64,000 nucleotides of DNA from Planctomycetota bacterium (GTDB lineage Bacteria > Planctomycetota > SZUA-567 > H5-PLA8): NCBI GenBank assembly GCA_016200135.1, contig JACQFI010000038.1, forward strand, positions 62,001-126,000. Direction: 5' to 3'. The position numbers were made by a program, and so were the translations under genes. Numbering within the stretch: the stretch's first letter is position 1; each line of letters begins with the position of its first letter. Positions 32,570 through 44,511 of the stretch are shown in pieces. The notes beneath the pieces are model-generated. The model saw nothing but the letters and a program-made list of their open reading frames with translations. It ran no database searches and was not told the DNA's origin.

Positions 32570-35500
32570 ATGCCCGCCGAACAGGCCAGTCAATTAGGCG
32601 TCCGGATCGCCGCGCTGGAAGAACGCCTCCGCGGCTGCCTGGAGGTCATCGGCGCGGCGCACGAGGCCTCCGCTACGGGCGAACAGGCCCGCAGCGCGGC
32701 GCTGCAGGAAGGCCAGAAGAAACTCCAGGAAGACCACCGCCAAGCGCTGGAAGCGCATGGCCGCGATTCCGAGCTGGCGAAGGAGGCCCTGAACAAGGAA
32801 CTCCAGCGCCGCACGCGCCGCCTGTGGCAGGCGCACGAACGCCTCCGCGCCCGCATCGCCCACGAGCGGCAGGTCCTTACCGACCGGCGTCAGAAGGAAG
32901 TAAAGGAGGCGGAGGCGGGGATTCTCGCCGAAGAGACCAGGGTCCTGGAGCAGGTCTCGGAACTCCACAACGCCACGCTCTCCGAGATCGCGTCCCTGCG
33001 CGAAAAAGCGGGCGGCCAGAAGATTCGAGTCAAAAAACTGGCCTCGGCGGTGGGCGCGTTCCCGGAGGACGCGGCTGCCCCGGCGGTTCCGGAAAGCACC
33101 GGCGATGCCCGGGCCGACCTGGACCGCGTCGCGAAGCAACTGACCGATGTCGCCATCGAATGCGTGAAACAGGACGACAGTTTCCTGACCACCTGGAGCA
33201 AGCGTTCGCGCACCGTGCTGGCGTTCATCACGCTCGCCGTCCTGCACATCGGCGCGATGCTGCTCATGATTCAGCGCGGCTCGCCGTTCATGCAATTTGT
33301 CTATCTGGGCGGCTCCGCGGCGGGCTCGGCGCTGCTGTTCCTGCTCGTCACCAGCGCCGTCCGGCCGCGTGCCGCGCGCATCGCGCAGCATCTATACAAC
33401 GAGGTCCGGAGCGCGCTGGCCTTTCTCGAAGCGATGGAGCAGGAGGAGAAGGAGCGCTTCTGGGCGCAGTCCGAGAAGCTCGTGGACAAGCGCATCGCTT
33501 CTCTTGCGGCCATCGATCAGAAGATCAACGACCGCGACAGCGCAAAGGTGCAGGCCAACGAGGCCGCCATGGCCGACTGCCGCACCCGGCACCAGCGCCT
33601 CAAGGACCGCCTCCAGGTCTCGGGCGAGCGCAAGCGCGAGGCGCTCGAGCGTTCGCGCGCCGCCAACCTGGCGCGCGTGAACAGCGAGCGCGAAGCAGAT
33701 GAGAAGAAGCTGCGCGCCGAGCTGGCGGCCGCGAAAGCGAACGCCGACCAGTGCTGCGACAAAGATACGGCCGGCGCAGCCAAAGATTGGAAAGACTCGC
33801 TGGACGGTTTCCTGAAGTACGGCCGCGAGGCCATGGCTTCTTCGCTGGCCCGGCATCCGGCATGGGACCGGATGGAGAACGCGATCGCGCAAAAGCAATT
33901 CCCCGCCGACGTGCGGATCGGTACGCTCGAACTGCCCCTGCGGAACCTGCAGATCCCCGACCACGATACCTACCGCCTGCCGGATTCGAAGATCCCCTTG
34001 CCCCTGGCGCTGACGTTCCCGGGCGGCGGGTCCCTGATCGTCCAAGGCGGCGGGACGCATCGCGACCAGGCGCTGTCCATCCTCTTCAACACCACGCTGC
34101 GGATCCTGGAAGCCTTCCCGCCCAACATGGCGCGCCTGACCATCCTGGACCCGGTGGGCCTCGGGCAGGCGTTCTCGGCCCTGATGCAGCTCGCCGATTT
34201 CGACGAGGCGCTCATCGGCGGCAAGATCTGGTCCGACGCGGGCCATATCGAGAAGCGCCTGGCCGAGAAGACCGAGCACATCGAAGGCGTCATCCAGAAC
34301 TATCTGCGCAACCGCTACGCCACGCTCAGCGAATACAACCGCGAGGCCGGCGAGATGAAGGAGCCGTACCACTTCATCCTGATCACCGACTTCCCCACCG
34401 GCATCAGCGATCTCGCGATGGAGCGCCTGGCGAGCATTCTCAGCAGCGGCCCGCGCTGTGGCGTGCATGTGCTGATGTACCACGATGCGCGCCAGAAATG
34501 GCCGGAGTCCCTGGACCTTGCGCAGGTACGGCGCAACGGCGTAATCCTGAAGCCCGCCGGGGACGGGTTCACCGCGAGCCACGACGGCCTCGACCGGGGC
34601 CTTTTCATCCCGGAGAAGCCGCCCGCCATCGCCGACGTCAACCGTTTCCTCGAACGCGCCGGCAAGCGCGCCGTAGACGCCAAGCGCGTGGAACTGTCCT
34701 TCTCCACCGTCGCGCCCAAGCCCGAAGAGATGTGGAGCCGCACCACCGAGAGCAGCCTGCGGGTCCCGATCGGCCGCTCGGGCGCGGTGCGCATGCAGGA
34801 AATGGAATTGGGTAAAGGCACCGCGCAGCACGCGCTGATCGCGGGCCGCACGGGCTCCGGCAAATCGACGCTCTTCCACGTGCTCATCACCAACACGGCC
34901 ATGTGGTTCAGCCCGCGCGATGTCGAGTTCTACCTGATCGACTTCAAGAAAGGCGTCGAGTTCAAGGCGTACGCCACGCACCGCTTGCCGCACGCGCGCG
35001 TCATCGCCGTGGAGAGCGACCGCGAGTTCGGTTTGAGCGTGCTCAAACGCCTGGACCGCGAACTGGACCGCCGTGGCGAACTCTTCCGGCGCGCGGGCGT
35101 GCAGGACCTGGCCAGCTACCGCAAGAGCAAACCGCCCGAGCACCTGCCGCGCACGCTGCTGCTGGTGGACGAGTTCCAGGAGTTCTTCACGGAAGACGAT
35201 GCCGTCGCGCAGGAGGCCGCGCTGCTGCTCGACCGCTTCGTCCGCCAGGGCCGCGCCTTCGGCCTGCACATCATCCTCGGTTCGCAGACGCTCAGCGGCG
35301 TGTACACGCTCGCCAAGAGCACGCTCGGGCAGATGGGCGTGCGCATCGCCCTGCAATGCAACGAGGCCGACTCCTACCTCATCCTGAGCGAAGACAACGC
35401 GGCCGCGCGGCTCCTCTCGCGGCCCGGCGAAGCGATCTACAACGACATGTCGGGCCTGGTGGAAGGCAACGTGCCTTTTCAGATCGTCTGGCTTTCCGGC

Positions 35501-36457
35501 GAACAGGAGGCCGAGTACCTGCGCCAGATCGCGGCCAAGGCCGGCGACGACGTGCGGGCGGGCCTCCCCACCGTGGTCTTCGAGGGCAACGCTCCGGCGC
35601 GGCTGGAGCAGAACCAACTCCTGAGCGCCGCGCTGGAAGAAAAGGCGCCCGCGGAACGCTCCGCGCTGCCCGTGTGGCTCGGCGAACCGAATGCGATCAA
35701 GAATCCCACCGAGGCGCGCTTCACGGATGCCGGCGGCAGCCATCTTCTCATGCTCGGCCAGCGCAAGGACGCGGTGCTGGGCATGACCTCCTCCATGATC
35801 TTAAGCCTGGCCGCGCGCTTGGCGCCGGAGCAGTTGCGCGTGCTCTTGCTGGATGGCAGCGGCTCGGACGATGAATTCGCGCTGCACCTGCAGAAGCTTT
35901 CCGCCGCCTTGCCGCATGACGTGAAGCTCATTCCCAATCGCGACGTGCCCGACGCCATCGGAGAGCTGGCCGTGCAGATCGCGGCGGGCCACGATGAACC
36001 CCAAGGACCGGAGCGGCACACTTTCCTGTTCGTGCTGGGTCTCCATCGCTTCAAGAACCTGCGCCAGGAAGACGACTTCTCGCTGGGCTCCAGCCGCGAG
36101 GACGGACCTTCTTTAGGCGAGAAGTTCGCCAGCATCCTGCGCGAAGGCCCCGAGCACCGCATCCACACTGTGGTTTGGTGCGATACGCTGGCGAACACGA
36201 ACCGCGCGCTCAGCCGCAAGACGCTGCGCGAGTTCGACCAGCGCATTCTCTTCCAGATGAGCGCCGCGGATTCTTCCGAGCTGATCGACTCGCCTGCGGC
36301 CAACAAGCTGGGCCTGCACAGCGCGCTGCTGTTCGTGGAGAGCGACGGCATTCTGGAGAAATTCAGGCCCTACGCGCTGCCCGACGAACAGTGGCTGCAG
36401 ACGTTCTGCGCGGCCTTGCAGGCGAAGACAACGCCCAGCACGCCGTCGGGATCCTGA
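32570..36457 (+). CDS. FtsK/SpoIIIE-domain ATPase, EssC/EccC-like
   Basis: A 1295-residue membrane ATPase. Residues ~1-170 and ~275-400 are long coiled coils on either side of two transmembrane helices (about 216-236 and 242-262). Three ATPase-like modules follow. The first (~440-660, LIVQGGGTHRDQALSILFNTTLRI) and third (~1060-1280, LLMLGQRKDAVLGMTSSMILSL) lack a P-loop. The second (~735-960) has the Walker A AGRTGSGKST (about 758) and the Walker B LLLVDEFQEFF (about 863-873), plus IDFKKGVEF and GLHIILGSQTLSG. One active and two degenerate modules after paired helices is the EssC/EccC plan. There is no FHA domain and no EccB/D/E or EssA/B gene nearby. Probably it powers export of the WXG100-type proteins. 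Confidence 0.85.
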   Translation: MPAEQASQLGVRIAALEERLRGCLEVIGAAHEASATGEQARSAALQEGQKKLQEDHRQALEAHGRDSELAKEALNKELQRRTRRLWQAHERLRARIAHERQVLTDRRQKEVKEAEAGILAEETRVLEQVSELHNATLSEIASLREKAGGQKIRVKKLASAVGAFPEDAAAPAVPESTGDARADLDRVAKQLTDVAIECVKQDDSFLTTWSKRSRTVLAFITLAVLHIGAMLLMIQRGSPFMQFVYLGGSAAGSALLFLLVTSAVRPRAARIAQHLYNEVRSALAFLEAMEQEEKERFWAQSEKLVDKRIASLAAIDQKINDRDSAKVQANEAAMADCRTRHQRLKDRLQVSGERKREALERSRAANLARVNSEREADEKKLRAELAAAKANADQCCDKDTAGAAKDWKDSLDGFLKYGREAMASSLARHPAWDRMENAIAQKQFPADVRIGTLELPLRNLQIPDHDTYRLPDSKIPLPLALTFPGGGSLIVQGGGTHRDQALSILFNTTLRILEAFPPNMARLTILDPVGLGQAFSALMQLADFDEALIGGKIWSDAGHIEKRLAEKTEHIEGVIQNYLRNRYATLSEYNREAGEMKEPYHFILITDFPTGISDLAMERLASILSSGPRCGVHVLMYHDARQKWPESLDLAQVRRNGVILKPAGDGFTASHDGLDRGLFIPEKPPAIADVNRFLERAGKRAVDAKRVELSFSTVAPKPEEMWSRTTESSLRVPIGRSGAVRMQEMELGKGTAQHALIAGRTGSGKSTLFHVLITNTAMWFSPRDVEFYLIDFKKGVEFKAYATHRLPHARVIAVESDREFGLSVLKRLDRELDRRGELFRRAGVQDLASYRKSKPPEHLPRTLLLVDEFQEFFTEDDAVAQEAALLLDRFVRQGRAFGLHIILGSQTLSGVYTLAKSTLGQMGVRIALQCNEADSYLILSEDNAAARLLSRPGEAIYNDMSGLVEGNVPFQIVWLSGEQEAEYLRQIAAKAGDDVRAGLPTVVFEGNAPARLEQNQLLSAALEEKAPAERSALPVWLGEPNAIKNPTEARFTDAGGSHLLMLGQRKDAVLGMTSSMILSLAARLAPEQLRVLLLDGSGSDDEFALHLQKLSAALPHDVKLIPNRDVPDAIGELAVQIAAGHDEPQGPERHTFLFVLGLHRFKNLRQEDDFSLGSSREDGPSLGEKFASILREGPEHRIHTVVWCDTLANTNRALSRKTLREFDQRILFQMSAADSSELIDSPAANKLGLHSALLFVESDGILEKFRPYALPDEQWLQTFCAALQAKTTPSTPSGS

Positions 36458-36488
36458 AACGTTCCACCTCGATAAAGTGCGTCGAGTA

Positions 36489-36607
36489 TGCTCCGTTGAA
36501 ATCCCGCGGCTGCAGCGGAAATCCCCCCTTAAGTAAGGGGTTAACTCCTTCGCGGCCTTAACCTCCCCTTACCCCTCCTTACATAAGGAGGGGATTTCAA
36601 CAGAGCA
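36489..36607. mobile_element. MITE-like element with 17-bp terminal inverted repeats
   Basis: TGCTCCGTTGAAATCCC at 36489-36505 is mirrored at 36591-36607 (TGCTCTGTTGAAATCCC on the other strand, 16 of 17 matching). The 119-bp unit has no ORF and includes internal hairpins (CCCCTTA-AGTA-AGGGG region and CTCCTTA-CA-TAAGGAG). It lies between the convergent ATPase and phoU genes and could also serve as a bidirectional terminator. Confidence 0.65.
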
Positions 36608-36633
36608 CGTTGAGTATAGTAGCAGCGGCTGCG

Positions 36634-37302
36634 CTACTTGAGGAAGCGTTCCGCCGCGTGGCGGACGATCTCGCCTTCGATCATGTAGATCACGTCTTCC
36701 GCGATGTTGGTCGCGTGATCGGCGATGCGCTCCAGGTGGCGCGAGACGGAGAGCAGGTGCAGGAGATAGTCCACGCGCTCGGGATGCCTGTGAATGGCTT
36801 CCTTGATATGGCCGTACATCTCCCGGTTCATGGCGTCCACTTCGTCGTCCGCCGCGCAGACCGTACGCGCCAGCTTCGAGTCGTGGTTCACCAGGGCGTC
36901 GAGGCTCTCCCGGAGCATTTTTTGCGACTTTTCCGCCATGGTAAGAAGGTCGATCGAGAGATCGATCTTCTTCTGCTTGGCCAGGAACACGGCACGTTCG
37001 GCGATGTTCACCGCCAGGTCGCCGATGCGTTCGAGGTCGTTGTTCAGTTTCAGGACCGCGACGATGAAGCGCAAGTCCGTCGCCACCGGCTGGTAGAGAG
37101 CGAGCAGTTTCAGGCAGTCTTCCTCGACGTCCACTTCCTGATGGTCGATCTCGATGTCCGATTCGATGACGCGCTTGGCCAGCGCATCGTCGCGGCGGTC
37201 GATGGACGCCACGGCGCGCCGTACGCTCTCCTCGACCACCGCGCTCAGCCCCAAGAGTTTCTTCTTGAGCTTCTCGATCTCGACCTGCATATGCTTAGAC
37301 AT
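36634..37302 (-). CDS. phoU: Phosphate transport system regulator PhoU
   Basis: A 222-residue helical protein with two PhoU repeats. E-I-E-K-L-K-K-K-L-L-G at the N-terminus, then LYQPVATDLRFIVAVLKLNNDLERIGDLAVNIAE and VSRHLERIADHATNIAEDVIYMIEG are the paired metal-binding repeats (E/D-x-x-x-D-x-x-x-N). PhoU links the Pst transporter to PhoR and signals high phosphate. It follows pstB by 11 bp. Confidence 0.95.
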   Translation of the reverse strand: MSKHMQVEIEKLKKKLLGLSAVVEESVRRAVASIDRRDDALAKRVIESDIEIDHQEVDVEEDCLKLLALYQPVATDLRFIVAVLKLNNDLERIGDLAVNIAERAVFLAKQKKIDLSIDLLTMAEKSQKMLRESLDALVNHDSKLARTVCAADDEVDAMNREMYGHIKEAIHRHPERVDYLLHLLSVSRHLERIADHATNIAEDVIYMIEGEIVRHAAERFLK

Positions 37303-37313
37303 GCCGAACTCCG

Positions 37314-38210
37314 TTACCCGAAGCGCCCGGTGATGTAATCTTCAGTCTGGCGCTTTTTAGGATTGGTGAAGAGTTCCTTGGTATCGCCGAACTCGATCAG
37401 TTCGCCCATCAGGAGGAAGCCCGTCACGTCGGACGCGCGCGCCGCCTGCTGCATGTTGTGGGTGACGATAATGATCGTGTAGCGCTCTTTCAACTCTTCC
37501 ATCAGGTCTTCGATGCGGGCCGTGGCGATGGGGTCGAGCGCCGAGCAGGGCTCGTCCATGAGCAGCACTTCGGGGTCGACTGCCACCGCGCGCGCGATGC
37601 ACAACCGCTGCTGCTGGCCGCCGGACATGCCCATGGCGCTTTCGTCGAGACGGTCCTTGACCTCATCCCACAGCGCGGCCTGGGTGAGGCTGCGTTCGAC
37701 GATCGCATCCAGGTCGCCGCGGCGATGGACGCCCAGCACCCGCGGGCCGTAGGCGACGTTCTCGTAGATGCTTTTCGGAAACGGGTTCGACTTCTGGAAG
37801 ACCATGCCCACGCGCTTGCGGAGTTCGGTCACGTCCATCTGCTTGGCGTGGATGTTCCGCGCGCTGATCTCGATCTCCCCCGTAATCCGCACTCCGTCCA
37901 CCAAGTCGTTCATGCGATTGAAGCAGCGCAGCAGCGTGCTCTTGCCGCAGCCCGACGGTCCGATCAGCGCGGTCACCAGGCCCTTGGGCACGCTCATACT
38001 GATGCTCTTGAGCGCGTGCTTCGAACCGTAGTAAAGGTCCAGGTTCCGGACATTCACGATGCTCTCGCGTTCGATGTGCGCGGAAGCATCGGCAGATTGG
38101 GCGGAAGCCCGTGTCGTCGGAATCGGAGTGGTTCTCTTGGTTTCTTCCGTGCCGGCTTGGTCCATTTGGGGAGCACTCGCCGTTTGGGAGCGATTCGTTT
38201 CAACGTACAT
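37314..38210 (-). CDS. pstB: Phosphate ABC transporter ATP-binding protein PstB
   Basis: A 298-residue ABC ATPase. [55 protein letters not shown] and [15 protein letters not shown] are PstB-specific. A ~45-residue Thr/Ser/Ala-rich N-terminal extension precedes the core. The ATG 38210 has GAGGGGG upstream; the longer frame to 38300 lacks a ribosome-binding site. pstS, pstC and pstA are not present in the window, so the transporter membrane genes must be elsewhere. Confidence 0.95.
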   Translation of the reverse strand: MYVETNRSQTASAPQMDQAGTEETKRTTPIPTTRASAQSADASAHIERESIVNVRNLDLYYGSKHALKSISMSVPKGLVTALIGPSGCGKSTLLRCFNRMNDLVDGVRITGEIEISARNIHAKQMDVTELRKRVGMVFQKSNPFPKSIYENVAYGPRVLGVHRRGDLDAIVERSLTQAALWDEVKDRLDESAMGMSGGQQQRLCIARAVAVDPEVLLMDEPCSALDPIATARIEDLMEELKERYTIIIVTHNMQQAARASDVTGFLLMGELIEFGDTKELFTNPKKRQTEDYITGRFG

Positions 38211-38469
38211 GGCGATCCCCCTCTTTCGAACGCAAAAAGCACCGGGAGATCTTGCCGTGTCCAGATCACCCAAGCTATCTCTGACCAAACGCTTGTACAA
38301 TCTTTTGGCTCTGAATGTTCTGGGCGCTATTCATTACCGTGCCGACCATTCAGCCAAAGGTACTTTACTCTATATTGTTAAGATTTAGTTAGCGACGGGT
38401 CAGATTTCGCCTGGATGCTTCGATTACGCAAGGACTTAGAATGGTTGCCTGGCGCGCGTTCGCCGGCCC

Positions 38470-40275
38470 TCAACCTACTCGGGCTTGAAGAACGGACGCG
38501 GGCGCCATCAGGAAGATCGAAAAAGTGCTGCCCTTAGCCGGAGCGCTCTCCACGCTCACCCGGCCGCCATGCGCCTGCGCGATATGCTTCACGATGGCCA
38601 AGCCCAGCCCCGTGCCGCCCTGTTTGCGGCTGCGAGCCTTGTCCACCCGGTAAAAGCGCTCGAAGATCCGGTCGAGGTGTTCCTTTTCGATGCCGGAACC
38701 GTAATCCCGCACGCGCAGCACGACCTCGCCGCCGTTGCGGCTCGCCAAGGCCTCGACCCGGCTTCCCGCATCGCTGTATTTGATCGCATTGTCGATCAGG
38801 TTCACCAGGGCCTGTTCCAGCAGCGGGGCGTTGATCTCGGCGCGCAGACCGGGCTCGCATTGCGTATCGATGCGCACGCCCTTCTCCGCGGCCTTGACTT
38901 CGCAGACCTGCACCGCGGCCCGCAGGACTTCTTCCAGGCCGCACTTCTCGAGCACGATGTCGCCCTTCTGCTCGCCTTGCTCGATCTTCGCCAAGGTCAG
39001 CAGGTCCTCGATGATCGCGTTCAGGCGGTCGGCCTGCCGGGCGATGATCGCGAGGAAGCGCTCCGCTTCCTGGGGATCCTTGATCGCACCCGCCTGCAGC
39101 GTCTCGACGAAGCCTTTTACGGACGTGATCGGGGTCTTCAGTTCGTGCGAGACGTTGGCCACGAAATCGCGCCGCACGGCCTCCAGGCGCGTGAGATGCG
39201 TCACGTCGTTCAGCACCACCAGCGCGCCGATGGCCTTGCCTTTCGCGTCGCGGAGCACGTTGCCGTGAGCCTGGATATGGCGTTCGCCGTCGCCGTGGGG
39301 AACGAAGATCTCGCTCTCCATCGGCACGCCGCGCGCCAGCGTCCGCTGAATGAACTGCTGCAGATCCGCGATGCGCACGGCCTCCTGGATGGTGCGCCCC
39401 AGGACCGCGTGGGGTTCGAGTCCGAAGAACCGGGTGGCCGCCAGGTTGACGTTGATGATCTTCTCGTCCGAGTCCACGGCCAGGACGCCTTCGGTCATGC
39501 TCGAAAGCACGGCTTCCATCTCGTTGCGGTGCTTGACCTCGACGGTCAGGCGGTCGTGCAGTTGCGCGGCCATCCGATTCATCGCTTCGGCCAGTCCGCC
39601 GATCTCCTCAGAGTCGGGCACCGCGCAGCGATAGTCCAGTTCGCCCGCCGCGATGTGGACCGCGCAGTCCTTCATCTCTTCCAGCGGGCTGCTCAGGCGG
39701 CGCGACATCCACCAGCTCATGCCCGCTGCCAGGACGATCACCACGATGCCGCCCGCCGCGATGTGGAGGTAGATGACCGCGAGCGCTTCGTTCACCGACG
39801 TTAGCGGCACCGAGACCCGCAGGACGCCTTGCGTCTCGCCCCGCGTTTCCAAGCGGAGCGCGACATACACCATGTCCTTGCCGAGGGTCGGGCTGTGCCG
39901 CGAAGACGCGCCGCGGCCCGAGGCCAGCGCCTCGACGATCTCCTGCCGGCCGGCATGGTTCTCCATATGCGCCGGGTCTTCGTCGGAGTCTCCCAAGACC
40001 TGCCCCGCCGTATTGACCACCGTTACGCGCGTCGCCGAATCCCGGCCCATGTCCTTGCAGAACCGGTCCAGCGCTTCCGTGTTGTTCGAATTATTGAGGA
40101 GTGCATTCACGCCGCTTTCAAGGAGCCGGGCGCGGGCTTCAAGTTCCGTGGTAACGTGGTCGAGATAGAACGTTCGCAGCGAACCGGTCGCGTAGAGGGC
40201 CACCGCCGCTAACGCGGCCAGCAGCACTACCAAGTTGGTCGTGAAGATCTGCCAAATCAGCCGCCTGCGAGGCAC
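38470..40275 (-). CDS. phoR: PhoR-type sensor histidine kinase
   Basis: A 601-residue membrane kinase. Transmembrane helices lie at ~12-32 and ~168-188 around a periplasmic domain of ~135 residues, longer than the minimal E. coli PhoR and like Gram-positive PhoR/PnpS types. HAMP (~190-243), PAS (~250-360), HisKA with [13 protein letters not shown] (His about 377) and HATPase ([42 protein letters not shown]) follow. Its start is 4 bp from the phoB stop, so it is in one operon with phoB, pstB and phoU, and it probably senses phosphate status through Pst/PhoU. Confidence 0.92.
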   Translation of the reverse strand: MPRRRLIWQIFTTNLVVLLAALAAVALYATGSLRTFYLDHVTTELEARARLLESGVNALLNNSNNTEALDRFCKDMGRDSATRVTVVNTAGQVLGDSDEDPAHMENHAGRQEIVEALASGRGASSRHSPTLGKDMVYVALRLETRGETQGVLRVSVPLTSVNEALAVIYLHIAAGGIVVIVLAAGMSWWMSRRLSSPLEEMKDCAVHIAAGELDYRCAVPDSEEIGGLAEAMNRMAAQLHDRLTVEVKHRNEMEAVLSSMTEGVLAVDSDEKIINVNLAATRFFGLEPHAVLGRTIQEAVRIADLQQFIQRTLARGVPMESEIFVPHGDGERHIQAHGNVLRDAKGKAIGALVVLNDVTHLTRLEAVRRDFVANVSHELKTPITSVKGFVETLQAGAIKDPQEAERFLAIIARQADRLNAIIEDLLTLAKIEQGEQKGDIVLEKCGLEEVLRAAVQVCEVKAAEKGVRIDTQCEPGLRAEINAPLLEQALVNLIDNAIKYSDAGSRVEALASRNGGEVVLRVRDYGSGIEKEHLDRIFERFYRVDKARSRKQGGTGLGLAIVKHIAQAHGGRVSVESAPAKGSTFSIFLMAPASVLQARVG

Positions 40276-40278
40276 GCG

Positions 40279-40965
40279 CTATTCCTTGAACCGATACCCC
40301 ACGCCGCGAACCGTCTCGATATGCTTCCCGATGGATCCCAGCTTCCTGCGCAAGCTCACGATGTGGACGTCGACCGACCGGTCCGTCACGGCATGGTCGT
40401 CGCCCTTCACGGCATCCACGATCTGGTAACGGGTAAAGACCCAGCCGGGCCGCCGCGCCAGCAGATGCAGCAGCCGGAACTCGGTGTAAGTCAATTCAAC
40501 CGGCTTGCCCTTCAACGTCACTTCATGGCGGCCCGGATGAATCACCAGGTCGTTGATCCGCACCACCTGCTCGTCGTCGCCTTCCGGGTTCTCGTTCCGG
40601 CGCAGCACCGCGCGGATGCGCGCGAGCAGCACCTTCGGGCTGAACGGCTTGGTCACGTAGTCGGACGCGCCGACCTCGAGCCCCGCCACGACATCCGACT
40701 CTTCGCCTTTGGCCGTCAGCATGATGATCGGCACGGCGCGCGTATCGGTCCCGGTCTTCAGGCGCTTGCAGACCTCGAGGCCGTCGGTCCCCGGAAGCAT
40801 CAGGTCCAGCAGAATGAGGTCGGGCCGCGACGAACGCGCGAATTGCAAACCGTCCTCGCCGGAGGCCACGCACGTTACGCGGTAGCCTTCCTTGGCCAAG
40901 TTGTACCGGACCAATTCCTGGATGTCATCTTCGTCTTCCACGACCAGAATGTGCTCTTTTGACAT
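40279..40965 (-). CDS. phoB: PhoB-type response regulator
   Basis: A 228-residue OmpR/PhoB-family activator. The receiver has the acidic pocket VVEDEDD, phospho-acceptor D54 in LILLDLMLPG and the switch lysine in VTKPFSPKVL. The C-terminal winged helix shows VELTYTEFRLLHLLARRPGWVFTRYQIVDAV and DVHIVSLRRKLG. The ATG 40965 gives the standard length; the frame to 41037 is an extension without support. It is first in the leftward pho operon. Confidence 0.94.
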   Translation of the reverse strand: MSKEHILVVEDEDDIQELVRYNLAKEGYRVTCVASGEDGLQFARSSRPDLILLDLMLPGTDGLEVCKRLKTGTDTRAVPIIMLTAKGEESDVVAGLEVGASDYVTKPFSPKVLLARIRAVLRRNENPEGDDEQVVRINDLVIHPGRHEVTLKGKPVELTYTEFRLLHLLARRPGWVFTRYQIVDAVKGDDHAVTDRSVDVHIVSLRRKLGSIGKHIETVRGVGYRFKE

Positions 40966-41270
40966 GTTTGGATTCCAGGTCTCACCTGCCCGGCGTCTTG
41001 ACCCCATGTCAAAACGCGTTCTCTCCCGCCGTTGCATCCGAGAGATTGTTATCGTTCCGTTAATTCCCGCCCAGACTCATGCGCAGCAAGAACTTTCAGG
41101 AGTATTAAGCTCGTTTATGAGTATTTCGTGAAGGAGAGGCAAGATGTTCACAAGCAGAGCAGAAAATCTGAACAATTGCGATAACTTACGGCAGCGCCAA
41201 TAGTAAACCGAGGGCCGAACGCTTACCAACATCCCCGGTCCTTCCCGCCTTCACGCACCCGGCAGGAGCG
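40966..41270. other. 305-bp divergent-free intergenic region before the pho operon
   Basis: It carries the promoter region of phoB (leftward) and the 3' end of gyrB. No clear Pho box (CTGTCAT-type or TTAACA direct repeats) was seen. A 19-codon frame with AAGGAG at 41144-41203 is too short to call. Confidence 0.4.
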
Positions 41271-44180
<2,910 letters not shown>

Positions 44181-44209
44181 TCACCCCGCATTCAAAGAGG
44201 AGGCAGTGC

Positions 44210-44500
44210 ATGCCCACCTATGTCGCGCTCATTAAGTTCACGCCCAAGGGGATTCAGCACATCAAGAAGTCTCCTTCGCGAGCCACGCAGTTCCGCAAGG
44301 AGGTGCAGCGTGGAGGCGGGCGGGTGCATCAGATCTTCTGGGCAATGGGCACCTACGACGGCGTGCTGGTCTTCGATGCCCCCGGCGACGAAGTCGCCAC
44401 GGCCCTGATGCTGCGCCTGGCCGGGAAGGGCAACGTGAAGACCGAGACGCTCCGCACGTTCAACGAACGCGAGTTCGACGCGGTCCTGAAGCGGATGTAG
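44210..44500 (+). CDS. GYD domain-containing protein
   Basis: A 96-residue single-domain protein. YVALIKFTPKGIQHIKKSP, GGRVHQIFWAMGTYDGVLVFDAP and the alternating beta/alpha pattern match the GYD (dimeric alpha-beta barrel-like) family, whose molecular function is unknown. The start has GAGGAGG 6 nt upstream. It is convergent with the beta-helix gene 11 bp downstream. Confidence 0.88.
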   Translation: MPTYVALIKFTPKGIQHIKKSPSRATQFRKEVQRGGGRVHQIFWAMGTYDGVLVFDAPGDEVATALMLRLAGKGNVKTETLRTFNEREFDAVLKRM

Positions 44501-44511
44501 TCGAGCACGGG

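Noticed and set aside
33392..35743. A 783-codon leftward frame opposite the FtsK/EssC-type gene
   Set aside because: High-GC mirror frame with no recognisable domain; the plus-strand gene shows clear Walker motifs and transmembrane helices.
36458..36633. A possible CRISPR-like repeat between the ATPase gene and phoU
   Set aside because: It is one palindromic element with inverted, not direct, repeats and no spacers.
38211..38469. A Pho box upstream of pstB
   Set aside because: Only a single TTAACA is present on the minus strand near 38385; no tandem repeats of either known Pho box type were found.
41144..41203. A 19-residue ORF with AAGGAG upstream between phoB and gyrB
   Set aside because: Too short and compositionally ordinary; no conservation can be judged, and one good Shine-Dalgarno is expected by chance in this much sequence.
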